Part shown: positions 37,934 to 44,738 of the stretch, in pieces
How the letters are laid out: every line of letters begins with the position of its first letter
How positions within the stretch are numbered: the first letter of the stretch is position 1
Source of the DNA: a virus
Length of the DNA stretch: 44,738 bases
Virus record (IMG/VR): IMGVR_UViG_3300014838_000033
Span: 1-44,738 of that record
Reading direction: 5' to 3' (one strand)
Position numbers and translations under genes: made by a program
Notes under the pieces: generated by a model
Seen by the model: the letters and a program-made list of their open reading frames with translations, nothing else
Databases searched by the model: none
Told to the model about the DNA's origin: nothing

Positions 37934-38335
37934 TCACTTGGCCAGCGTAGACCACTGGCTCAGTACGGTTTGAATCGTGGAGATGGCTGAGGCCAAATTG
38001 GCTGGCTCGACAGCGTCTGGGTTGGCTTGGATAGCCGCCTGCCATTGCTTGAACTCAGGCTGCGCGATGGCGTAGGCTTGCTGCATTTTCTGCACGGCAG
38101 CATGGATCGCCGGGTTGGACACGCCAGGGCATTTGGTGAGCGTCGGCTGTGCCGCGCAGTCGGCCTGGTCTTTCTCGTACCCCGTGATTGTGCTGTAGGC
38201 GGAGTCGATGGCTTGTCCAGCAATCGCGACTTGCGCGTTCGGCGCCCATGCTGGCAGCGGGGCAGTAACAGTCTTGCAGCCGACGATGCACAGCGTAACC
38301 AGCAGCGCGGCGGTGAGTGACAGGATTCGTTTCAT
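37934..38335 (-). CDS. Lipoprotein (possible outer-membrane spanin)
   Basis: A 133-residue protein with a lipoprotein signal: a basic start MKRILSLTAALLVTLCIVGC, where C20 follows the lipobox IVG. The mature part is largely helical (APNAQVAIAGQAIDSAY, AVQKMQQAYAIAQPEFKQW). It fits an o-spanin-like or other envelope protein; real o-spanins are usually Pro-rich and shorter, so this is not certain. The ATG at 38335 overlaps the stop of the 64-residue gene (ATGA), which fixes the start. A diderm host is consistent with this signal. Confidence 0.8.
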   Translation of the reverse strand: MKRILSLTAALLVTLCIVGCKTVTAPLPAWAPNAQVAIAGQAIDSAYSTITGYEKDQADCAAQPTLTKCPGVSNPAIHAAVQKMQQAYAIAQPEFKQWQAAIQANPDAVEPANLASAISTIQTVLSQWSTLAK

Positions 38336-38526
38336 GGTGTTCCTTCCGTTTGGGTTTCCGCTATGCGGCGGTCCTGCAATTCCTTGGCGACGCGCCATGC
38401 AAACTCGTGCAGCTTGGCGAGATCGGTATACACCGCCCATCCACCCACAAAGGAAGCAAGGTCCGCCGATGTGACCGGCCCCTGAGACTTGTCAATCTGG
38501 TCGATGGGATAGTGGATGGTGGTCAT
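38332..38526 (-). CDS. Unknown small protein
   Basis: A 64-residue protein, possibly two helices (DLASFVGGWAVYTDLAKLHE and FAWRVAKELQDRRI) with a Thr/Pro tail. It is in the lysis block, between the lipoprotein and a small membrane-protein gene, overlapping the lipoprotein start as ATGA. It has no signal or clear membrane segment. Function unknown. Confidence 0.65.
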   Translation of the reverse strand: MTTIHYPIDQIDKSQGPVTSADLASFVGGWAVYTDLAKLHEFAWRVAKELQDRRIAETQTEGTP

Positions 38527-38531
38527 GGTTC

Positions 38532-38756
38532 CTACTTCCCCGGCAACGTCTCTGCTTTGACCTCAGCGGGCGTCGGCGGCACAGCGTTCGATGAAACCGT
38601 TCCGCCGGTCACGTTGAAGTCCTTAGCGAGAAGCCCCACCGCCACAGGACCAAGAGCGGAAACATATCCCTGCCAGGTGTTCGGGCCGGAATAGTTCGCC
38701 CACGCTACTGCCAATCCTGCCAGCAATCCTGCGAGAGCCGTTTTCCAATTTGCCAT
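38532..38756 (-). CDS. Small membrane protein, possible holin-like
   Basis: A 74-residue protein with an N-terminal hydrophobic helix (WKTALAGLLAGLAVAWANY), a second weaker hydrophobic part (GYVSALGPVAVGLLAKDFN) and a Pro/Thr tail. Reads like a short holin or an inner-membrane anchor. GAAAGGAAGG precedes the ATG. The gene starts the lysis gene run; a promoter-like sequence lies upstream. Confidence 0.7.
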   Translation of the reverse strand: MANWKTALAGLLAGLAVAWANYSGPNTWQGYVSALGPVAVGLLAKDFNVTGGTVSSNAVPPTPAEVKAETLPGK

Positions 38757-38843
38757 GTCGTGCCTTCCTTTCGTTGCGGTGGCCTTCCAGCCCCGTTGTT
38801 GGCAGGCCTCGTTTTATCTCAATTGGCTTCGCGCAACAAAATC

Positions 38844-38871
38844 AGTTTACGCCCGTCTGCGCCAAAATCAA
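38844..38871 (-). promoter_or_regulatory. Possible sigma-70-like promoter
   Basis: On the minus strand, TTGATT at 38866-38871 and TAAACT at 38844-38849 are separated by 16 bases, a fair match to sigma-70 spacing and sequence. It lies 90 bases upstream of the 74-residue gene. The 118-base gap around it (38757-38874) contains no other gene. The match is not strong, and no evidence of activity exists. Confidence 0.3.
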
Positions 38872-38874
38872 GCC

Positions 38875-39018
38875 CTACAGCCCTTGCTCCCTGCGATATT
38901 CCGCCAATTCCCGATCCGTGATAGGCCGCGGCTTGGGAATCGGTGCAGGCCGGAGTGTATCTTTCGGTACAGTCTCCTCTTTGCGCGGCACGCTAGGCTT
39001 GTCTTGAGGTGCTGTCAT
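38875..39018 (-). CDS. Small proline-rich protein
   Basis: A 47-residue protein (MTAPQDKPSVPRKEETVPKD, then a Pro-rich segment and a charged helix ELAEYRREQGL) if begun at ATG 39018. The ATG overlaps a plus-strand ATG, sharing CATG. An ATG at 39027 would add three residues. Ribosome-binding support is moderate (GGATGGAG). It may be a genuine small gene or a chance frame; the charge pattern and tight packing lean slightly towards real. Confidence 0.45.
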   Translation of the reverse strand: MTAPQDKPSVPRKEETVPKDTLRPAPIPKPRPITDRELAEYRREQGL

Positions 39019-39214
39019 GCTCTCCATCCTGATTTCGATTCTCGTGATGTGCCTGATCTTCGGCCTGATCTGGTGGATCATCAGCCTTATCCCGCTGCCC
39101 CCACCTTTCTCCCGTGTCGCTCAGGTGGTCATCGCAGTGATCTTTTGCATCTGGTTGATCTACCTGCTCGTTCCGTTTGCCACGTTTGGGCATCCGGGAC
39201 CGCTGCTGCGCTAG
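39017..39214 (+). CDS. Two-helix membrane protein, holin-like (inverted gene)
   Basis: A 65-residue protein with two clear transmembrane segments: LSILISILVMCLIFGLIWWI and, after the turn LIPLPPPFSR, VAQVVIAVIFCIWLIYLL. This two-helix layout with a proline turn resembles small holin-like phage membrane proteins. It is the only plus-strand gene inside the late arm. GAGGT lies six bases before its ATG. Start and stop share CATG and CTAG with neighbouring minus-strand genes. Being antisense to late transcription, it would need its own promoter; none is obvious. Confidence 0.78.
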   Translation: MLSILISILVMCLIFGLIWWIISLIPLPPPFSRVAQVVIAVIFCIWLIYLLVPFATFGHPGPLLR

Positions 39215-39519
39215 TGCTTGAATAGCTCCACAATAGCAATGAGCACGCCGATCAGAGCGATGATGGTCGTCCGCAGGTTGTCTTTTCTTGCCTGCTGGGC
39301 GCTGTGGGCTTCCAGTGTGGCCTTGACGACTTCTTGCTGGCTCAACACGAGATCCTTTCGTTCATCATCCCGCGCCTTATAATCGGTAATGAACTCTCGC
39401 ACATCCACTTGAAAATTGCGGAAGTTGGACACCCCGGCCACGAGTGATTCATGCTCGCTTGTCATCTTCGCCCTCCACCGAATCCAATCTCCGTCGTCAT
39501 GGCTTGGCATCGTGCTCAC
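39211..39519 (-). CDS. Tail-anchored membrane protein
   Basis: A 102-residue protein starting with GTG after AAGGGAGATAA. Residues 1-75 are charged helix, likely coiled coil (SEHESLVAGVSNFRNFQVDV, LVLSQQEVVKATLEAHSAQQ), and a single C-terminal hydrophobic helix (TTIIALIGVLIAIVELF) follows. It resembles hemolysin XhlA-type phage membrane proteins, which assist lysis. Position ahead of the lysis genes supports this. Stop codon overlaps with the inverted gene's stop in CTAG. Confidence 0.75.
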   Translation of the reverse strand: MSTMPSHDDGDWIRWRAKMTSEHESLVAGVSNFRNFQVDVREFITDYKARDDERKDLVLSQQEVVKATLEAHSAQQARKDNLRTTIIALIGVLIAIVELFKH

Positions 39520-39593
39520 TTATCTCCCTTGCTCGCTCTCCGACGCTGGTCCGATTTTACGGCGGTGTACTCCCACTTTCTGGTCGGTCCCGC

Positions 39594-41609
39594 TCACTGC
39601 AACTTCCCCGTGCCCTGAAATGTCCCAACGCCCTGCATCACACCCAGCGGACTTGTGCTGGTCGGATAGGTCAACTGGTGCATCGCCGTTCCGAGAGCCG
39701 ACCTCGCCGCCTCAAGCCCGCTACCTGATGTTTCAAACGTATAGGAGTTCGTGATCCAGCTATTGATCTCGGTGGTCACGAGCGCGCCCTGCCCATGATT
39801 ATTCAAGACGTTCAGGTATTCGTAGTCCTGCACTCCGTCTCGGATGTGCTTCAGGCGGAGGCTTGGAAGGATGATGGGCGTTGTAACTCCTGTTCCCATG
39901 TATCCGGGTGAACCCGGCTTAACATTGCCTGCATAGAACAGCGTGCCATCTCCCCAATTACCGAAGGCGTATATTGACACCCAAGGGTCTTTGGGCGATG
40001 TCGGATTGATGGGCGTTACTCCACAAGTGGTCGCTGGGTACGAGGTGGTTGTATCGCAAACATCCCCGGCATAGTACAACTCGCCGCTCTGTCCATGTAG
40101 ATACGTCAACCATTCAAAAGCGCGGTTGGCTGCGGGCTTGCCATCGACATCGTAATTTGAATAGGTGTATGTGCTGTCTCCAGGATACCCGTTCCCGCAA
40201 GTACCTCCGCTAGTGCAGCCTTGATACGCCCACCAGTGGCGCGGGATGCCATCCGTCGAGCCGGTCAGCCACGTTGCGTAATTCGTAAGATTTTGAAGTG
40301 GGCCACCTATCGGCTCCAGCACAACATTGTTCGAGACCATGATGTCAATCGAGTTCTGCGCGGAATAGGTTGTCGCGGTGACGAGATCGGTGGTAACGAG
40401 TTCGGGAATCCCTGGATTCAAATATCCGTGTCGTGTGGCAGCATTGGATATAAGCGTAGCGAAATCGCCGCTTGTGTGAGGCTCGTCCACTAGATAATCG
40501 AACAGCGGTAGCGTGCCCGCCGTTCCCCAACCGTTGGTAACAAAGTTGGTTTGAAAGTTGCTCCAGATGCCCGAACTTGCAACTCCTCCCGCCAGACTAA
40601 TTTCCTTAGTCGTATTTTTGGAGCCGGAAAGCACTGGGCATGTTGATCCGCCTCCAGCATGTAGGTTGCAAGTTCCATTCATGATCGGGCCGACATAAGT
40701 GGTGTAGTTAGAAAAACTGCCGGTGTTGGGAAAGACGTTTTCGATTCCTCCAGCATCGTAGCGGTTATCCTTCGCTATCAGATCAGCGTCCAGCCAGATT
40801 GCCGTGTTCGGATCGCCAGTGATACCTCCTCCCGGATAACTCCCGCACGATACCGTGGTGGTTCCGGGGTTATACATCTGAATGCAAAGCCCGTTGTATC
40901 CCCAATTCCAAAGCATCGTTTTGAGCGTCGGGGTCGCGGGCATATATCCTGCTGACGGCCACTGCCATACGCCGATAACCACGGGCATGGTTGCAAGCGT
41001 CGTGCTGCCGCTCTTGACCGTGACTGAACCGAGGTAATAGCCGGAAGGCGCGGTTGGCGGGATCAGCACGTCAACCCAGGCGCTCTGATTATTTCCTGAC
41101 GATACGTTGAACGGCCATGCGTTTGTGGTCTGGCCCCAGTATGGGTCAACTGCTGGAATCAGAATGTCCGGGTAATAGCCGGTCGTGCCGTAGAAAGTGT
41201 TGGCCGTGGATGATACATAGCCAGTCACGTTCATGTACGCTTCACGATAGACAGTAATCGGAAAGGGCAGCGAAGAAGTTTGATTTGAGATTGTGTTGCT
41301 GCCGCCCGGTCCTGTCGATTTTACAAAGCTGCTGGTTGTCACGCTGAGATTCGCTGTGCCACCGCCGGAGTCATGCCAGTGAACCTGAAAGTCAGCAAAC
41401 TCATTTTGCGTGGCATAAATGAGTAAGCCGCACGGATACGAACCCGGCGCGCCGCCATCCTGCCGCACCTTCTGCATCGTGTCTGTAAGCCATGCGCTTG
41501 ATGGTGTGCACGAAAGCGACGGAGCATAGGCAGAGTTTAACGGATCACTCTGCCCGAATGCGGGCAACGATAGAAGCGCGAAGATAATAATGTTGAGTAG
41601 TTTTCTCAT
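39594..41609 (-). CDS. Secreted-type protein, DUF4091-like, possible glycoside hydrolase
   Basis: A 671-residue protein with a textbook Sec signal peptide (MRKLLNIIIFALLSLPAFGQ, cleavage probably after AFG). The mature part has an N-terminal beta-sandwich region, then a TIM-barrel-like core with LFDYLVDEP (V374-D375-E376-P377), HWWAYQGC, and near the end LRLKHIRDGVQDYEYL, the signature of DUF4091 proteins related to glycoside hydrolases. D375 or E376 could be catalytic. A signal peptide on a phage late protein is unusual; it could be exported to degrade host glycans or be a captured host gene. Adjacent genes have signal peptides too. Confidence 0.85.
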   Translation of the reverse strand: MRKLLNIIIFALLSLPAFGQSDPLNSAYAPSLSCTPSSAWLTDTMQKVRQDGGAPGSYPCGLLIYATQNEFADFQVHWHDSGGGTANLSVTTSSFVKSTGPGGSNTISNQTSSLPFPITVYREAYMNVTGYVSSTANTFYGTTGYYPDILIPAVDPYWGQTTNAWPFNVSSGNNQSAWVDVLIPPTAPSGYYLGSVTVKSGSTTLATMPVVIGVWQWPSAGYMPATPTLKTMLWNWGYNGLCIQMYNPGTTTVSCGSYPGGGITGDPNTAIWLDADLIAKDNRYDAGGIENVFPNTGSFSNYTTYVGPIMNGTCNLHAGGGSTCPVLSGSKNTTKEISLAGGVASSGIWSNFQTNFVTNGWGTAGTLPLFDYLVDEPHTSGDFATLISNAATRHGYLNPGIPELVTTDLVTATTYSAQNSIDIMVSNNVVLEPIGGPLQNLTNYATWLTGSTDGIPRHWWAYQGCTSGGTCGNGYPGDSTYTYSNYDVDGKPAANRAFEWLTYLHGQSGELYYAGDVCDTTTSYPATTCGVTPINPTSPKDPWVSIYAFGNWGDGTLFYAGNVKPGSPGYMGTGVTTPIILPSLRLKHIRDGVQDYEYLNVLNNHGQGALVTTEINSWITNSYTFETSGSGLEAARSALGTAMHQLTYPTSTSPLGVMQGVGTFQGTGKLQ

Positions 41610-41610
41610 G

Positions 41611-42612
41611 TTATGGCCCCGGCTTTATTGAAGCTACAACGATTACATGGTTTGTAGTTGGATCACCCGTCTCCGTCCAGCCATCATTTGTTGCTGCTGG
41701 AGTTACAATGGGGCCATGATAGGACATCCCAAATGCAGATACTCCTTGAATCAAGTGATAGCTTCCAACTTGAGTTTGTGGCGAGCTAGGCGCGGCAGAA
41801 CCATAGTCCAAGCCTATCCCGGCTACATCAATAATCCATGCGTTTGCGTTCGCAGTCGTAATACTTACTGTTGGTGTCGCGGTTGAACTAAATGTATTTG
41901 TTGCCGAGCCAGAGTTGTCGAGCGCAGAGCCACTTGCACCAGTGAAAGACACCGCTTTGCAGTAGAAGGATGTTGTCAAGCCTGTCGAACCACTCGGGGT
42001 CACAATAATGCTATGTGTTCCCGTAGCTGGAGAAAATAAGTGGTATAGCCACACTTTAGTAAAATAGCCATTTTCACTTGAGTTTATGGCGGTCATCGAC
42101 GTGCCATTGTAAGTGACTGAGTTGATGGCTATTACATTATTGCCCTCATTGATTCCGCACCCTACCCACAAATCAGGGCCGGGGCTGGCTGCTGTAATCG
42201 TGTGGCTCCACGTACATGGCGATCCTGTCGTAGCCGTCGAGCAGTCACCGGAGTCGCTGTTGGCATCGTGGGCTATAGTAAGTGGACCGCTGATCGTGTA
42301 CGTCGCGCTTCCCACTGAGCTATCTCTATGATGAGCGCAGCCTCTCGCTTGTGCGTAGAGTGTGACGCCCGTGGTCACGGAGTACGTGGTCTGAGCCGTG
42401 ACCGGGGGATTGGATGTGTCGAAATAGATCGTGCATCCGTCGCTCGTGCTGGTCGATGCTGTGACGGTCGTGGGGTTCGCTACCGCACCCGCTGCCGGAG
42501 AGAATGTTGGCGTTGCGGCGCGCTGATTGGTGCCGCCCATGATAATCGAAAGAATCTGGCCTTGCGCTGGAACCGCAAGCAGGCACGCGAGGAGTACGAA
42601 TAGACGCTTCAT
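41611..42612 (-). CDS. Secreted-type beta-rich surface protein
   Basis: A 333-residue protein with a Sec signal peptide (MKRLFVLLACLLAVPAQGQ, cut after AQG). Residues about 33-108 match a chitobiase/hexosaminidase C-terminal-like or Fn3-associated domain (TPTFSPAAGAV, TIYFDTSNPP, VTLYAQARG). The rest is Ser/Thr-rich beta sandwich with WVGCGINEG and AWIIDVAGIGLDYG. Such domains bind carbohydrates or act as spacers in secreted enzymes. The gene starts at an ATG overlapping the previous stop (TGATG). It may accompany the 671-residue protein. No enzyme motif seen. Confidence 0.8.
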   Translation of the reverse strand: MKRLFVLLACLLAVPAQGQILSIIMGGTNQRAATPTFSPAAGAVANPTTVTASTSTSDGCTIYFDTSNPPVTAQTTYSVTTGVTLYAQARGCAHHRDSSVGSATYTISGPLTIAHDANSDSGDCSTATTGSPCTWSHTITAASPGPDLWVGCGINEGNNVIAINSVTYNGTSMTAINSSENGYFTKVWLYHLFSPATGTHSIIVTPSGSTGLTTSFYCKAVSFTGASGSALDNSGSATNTFSSTATPTVSITTANANAWIIDVAGIGLDYGSAAPSSPQTQVGSYHLIQGVSAFGMSYHGPIVTPAATNDGWTETGDPTTNHVIVVASIKPGP

Positions 42613-44060
42613 CAGTTCACCGTCACAGTTCCCACGTAGTTCGTGGTCAGGTAATGCGTTGAATCGCGCCCCGCAATGCAGACAAGGTTTCCTGTTGCTG
42701 CCGACAGGACTAGCGTACCAGTGCCCGCTGTTCCGTAAGCTGTGCGAGCAGAGTTTTCATATCTGGCGCTTGACCCAAGAGCGGACAACGTGATCGCCGT
42801 GCTCACATTGTCATCGTTGAGGATGCAGAATTGGTATCCCGCTGCCGGTACAGGAACAGACACCGTGCAGGTCCCTGTGCAGACGGCGATTCCAGACGGG
42901 GCCGCAAGGGTGATGGAGGCGCTAGGTGTCGGAACCGCAACAGCGGGGACGGCAGTAGCTGGAATATCACCCGCGGCAATCGCCGCAGAGTTGTACACAC
43001 CCGGTACAGCCGTCGCGTGCAGGACGTGCGTCGTGGTCGTATCCGAGTTTGCGCCCACCATATACTCGCTGGTGTTTGGAAACGTCAGCGTCACCGCTCC
43101 AGACGAGGCAGGGTAGGTCGATGTCGTCAGATTCGTCGATGTCCCAAACACCTCTTGGTTGCTCGTCTGCGCATGGTAAAGCGGCTGATTGACCGTGATC
43201 TTGTTCGTCGCAAAAGTGAACTTCGGAGTTCCAGTGTCCGCGCTACCAAGAGAACCACCGGCCGCTACTGAGAGATTTCCAGAGACGTCCAGCGTAGAGG
43301 TTGCAGAAGGTGTCTGCAAAGCCTGAGAGCCGCCGCCCGTAACCAGAGCGGTAGAAGTTAGGTTTCCAGAGCTAACAACTGTGACTGTGCCGCTGCCTCC
43401 GGGGGCGACCCACGTACAAACAGTGGGATTCGCAGCCGTACAGGAAAGGCTAGTATTGCCAGCCGATGGTTGAGCAACCGGAAGTTGGATAGTGTAGGAA
43501 GTAATCGCTCCTGTTCCGGGTTCGAGGGTGATTAGACCGCTCGTGGCATTCGCCAGATACAAGGGCGCGAGTGTTCCCGCTGTGCTCACAATGCTTCCGA
43601 GGGGGATAGTCGTCGCCGCTCCAACCTGAGAAGCACCATTTGCATAAACGTATCCAGTCAGACCGCTTAGAATCGGTGCTGTCGAGAATGTTTGAATTGC
43701 ACTCCAAGTGTTCGCGTGGGCCAGATTCAGCGATGCTACCACCGCGCCGGTAGTAGGCGAGATGGTCAACGTGCCGTCACTATTGGCAACAGATGAGACA
43801 GCGCCTCCACCAAAGCAACTGGTGGTACATGGCGCCCAGGTTCCAGGATTTCCCGTGCCATCGGTCGAGTAGAAGATGGCGACGTACAGGGGGACGAGAT
43901 TGGGGACCGCCGTTCCGCCGCTGCCCGTCAGTGGCTCCCACGGGCCTGCCAGGGTTCCGGTCGTACTTACGAACGCGGCGACCTTCGTTGGCTGGACCTG
44001 GGCCGATGCGCAAACCGCCGCGGCGACACACAAGAGCAGAATCAACCATTTATTTCTCAT
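42612..44060 (-). CDS. Secreted-type fibre-like protein
   Basis: A 482-residue protein with a Sec signal peptide (MRNKWLILLLCVAAAVCASAQ, cut after ASA), chosen at the ATG 44060 after GAGGAGCAAT; an upstream in-frame start would spoil it. The middle is Ser/Thr/Gly/Val-rich beta repeat typical of phage tail fibres (GGGAVSSVANSDGTLTISP, VTVVSSGNLTSTALVTGGGS). The C-terminal 75 residues share a pattern with the neighbouring truncated gene: C-x-x-x-C, QFCILNDDNVSTAITLSALG. It is probably a tail-fibre or surface adhesion protein, oddly with an export signal. Confidence 0.82.
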   Translation of the reverse strand: MRNKWLILLLCVAAAVCASAQVQPTKVAAFVSTTGTLAGPWEPLTGSGGTAVPNLVPLYVAIFYSTDGTGNPGTWAPCTTSCFGGGAVSSVANSDGTLTISPTTGAVVASLNLAHANTWSAIQTFSTAPILSGLTGYVYANGASQVGAATTIPLGSIVSTAGTLAPLYLANATSGLITLEPGTGAITSYTIQLPVAQPSAGNTSLSCTAANPTVCTWVAPGGSGTVTVVSSGNLTSTALVTGGGSQALQTPSATSTLDVSGNLSVAAGGSLGSADTGTPKFTFATNKITVNQPLYHAQTSNQEVFGTSTNLTTSTYPASSGAVTLTFPNTSEYMVGANSDTTTTHVLHATAVPGVYNSAAIAAGDIPATAVPAVAVPTPSASITLAAPSGIAVCTGTCTVSVPVPAAGYQFCILNDDNVSTAITLSALGSSARYENSARTAYGTAGTGTLVLSAATGNLVCIAGRDSTHYLTTNYVGTVTVN

Positions 44061-44068
44061 ATTGCTCC

Positions 44069-44738
44069 TCAATCCGCCCAAGGAACGCTAGAGCTCCAAT
44101 TTGCATACTGCGTGGTGCTGTATCCAATCCAGCAGCTTTCGTCATACGCGCTGCCGGGAGACACCACGGCGTGGTTGGCTGTCCCCCAAGTCGTGTGGTC
44201 GGTCAGTTCATAGGAATTTCCAGATCCGAGCGCCGCCAGCGTAACCACTGCATCCGTATCGGGTCCGTTGCGAACGCAGAGCTGCACGTTCAGCGCAGGA
44301 GGAAGCGGTGTGATCGTGCAGTTCGCCGTGCAGATGATATAGGTGTTTTGCGCTACGACCGTGATTGCCCCACTGCTGATGATGGTTGCGACGGGAGACG
44401 CGCACACGCCGTTTGTCGCATCGCAGATTCGCGCCGCAGTTCCGGCCGCCTCGCTCAACATTTCCTGTCCTAATGAGTTTGGCCCCAAAACCGCTGTCGT
44501 GCTCGAACCCGGAACAAATGGAAGAGTGTAGGTCAAAGACAGTTCCGACGGCAGCGTGGGATTATTTACGTCAATCGGCTCGCCTGTAACCGCGTGCCCC
44601 GCTGTCGAGTTTGGCGGCACAAAGCCGTGGTACTGATCTCGCCGCGCTTCTTCGATCTGGTCTGCGCTTAAGTTGCAGGTTCCTGCCGCAATGCAAGCAG
44701 GATTGTTCGGGCCGGCGATGAACGTCCAGCCCGGCTCG
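44069..44738 (-). CDS. Fibre-like protein, N-terminus beyond window
   Basis: The frame stays open to the right edge, so the start is missing; 223 residues are visible. The beginning reads EPGWTFIAGPNNP and NLSADQIEEARRDQYHG. Beta-rich middle, then a C-terminal domain like that of the 482-residue protein (IICTANCTITPLPP, QLCVRNGPDTDAVVTLAALG, then SCWIGYSTTQYANW). A GTG at 44620 is a possible internal start but the homology-like frame continues upstream. It is probably a tail-fibre or receptor-binding protein. No signal peptide can be judged. Confidence 0.75.
   Translation of the reverse strand, partial: EPGWTFIAGPNNPACIAAGTCNLSADQIEEARRDQYHGFVPPNSTAGHAVTGEPIDVNNPTLPSELSLTYTLPFVPGSSTTAVLGPNSLGQEMLSEAAGTAARICDATNGVCASPVATIISSGAITVVAQNTYIICTANCTITPLPPALNVQLCVRNGPDTDAVVTLAALGSGNSYELTDHTTWGTANHAVVSPGSAYDESCWIGYSTTQYANWSSSVPWAD

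Noticed and set aside
1-44738. CRISPR arrays, tRNA or rRNA genes, integrase and attachment sites
   Set aside because: I saw no regularly spaced repeats, no cloverleaf-type sequence, and no tyrosine or serine recombinase motif, so there is no sign of a prophage state or RNA genes; a tRNA scan was not possible here.

Overview
The window looks like most of the genome of a tailed phage with podovirus-type (short-tailed) gene content. Both ends cut through genes. No integrase, repressor, tRNA, rRNA or recognisable host chromosomal gene was seen. Base composition is GC-rich and genes are packed with 1-17 bp overlaps. The host cannot be proven. Three adjacent late genes carry Sec signal peptides ending in A-x-A/G followed by Q, and one resembles secreted DUF4091-type enzymes; this style is common in Acidobacteriota secretomes, so a soil acidobacterial host is a reasonable but unproven guess.

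Plus-strand arm (1-6906): an early/metabolic operon. It holds the end of an unknown gene, a cold-shock protein, an HNH nuclease, an ASCH-domain protein, two unknowns, a DnaB-type replicative helicase, a chaperonin set (GroES, an 80-residue unknown, GroEL), and a DNA methyltransferase split by a frameshift. Neighbouring genes share gTGA or ATGA junctions, so the arm is probably translated as one coupled unit. No DNA polymerase or RNA polymerase is present; they may lie beyond the left edge.

Minus-strand arm (44738 down to 6812): the late genes, read right to left and converging on the early arm. In transcription order: (a) a surface/tail module of a truncated gene and three secreted-looking proteins of 482, 333 and 671 residues; (b) a lysis-like region of small membrane proteins, a lipoprotein and an M15 peptidase endolysin, with one holin-like gene inverted onto the plus strand; (c) portal, a 277-residue protein, a 53-residue membrane protein, scaffold and major capsid protein; (d) connector and tail proteins interrupted by an AP2-HNH homing endonuclease; (e) probable internal/ejection proteins, including a Hint-domain protein and a 2689-residue multidomain polyvalent protein; (f) small and large terminase.

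Most noteworthy: the giant polyvalent protein with an apparently permuted HAD domain, the Hint domain in a virion protein, the signal-peptide-bearing tail module, the phage chaperonin operon, and a scaffold gene bracketed by terminator-like hairpins and preceded by a 22-bp element found once more ahead of another late gene.
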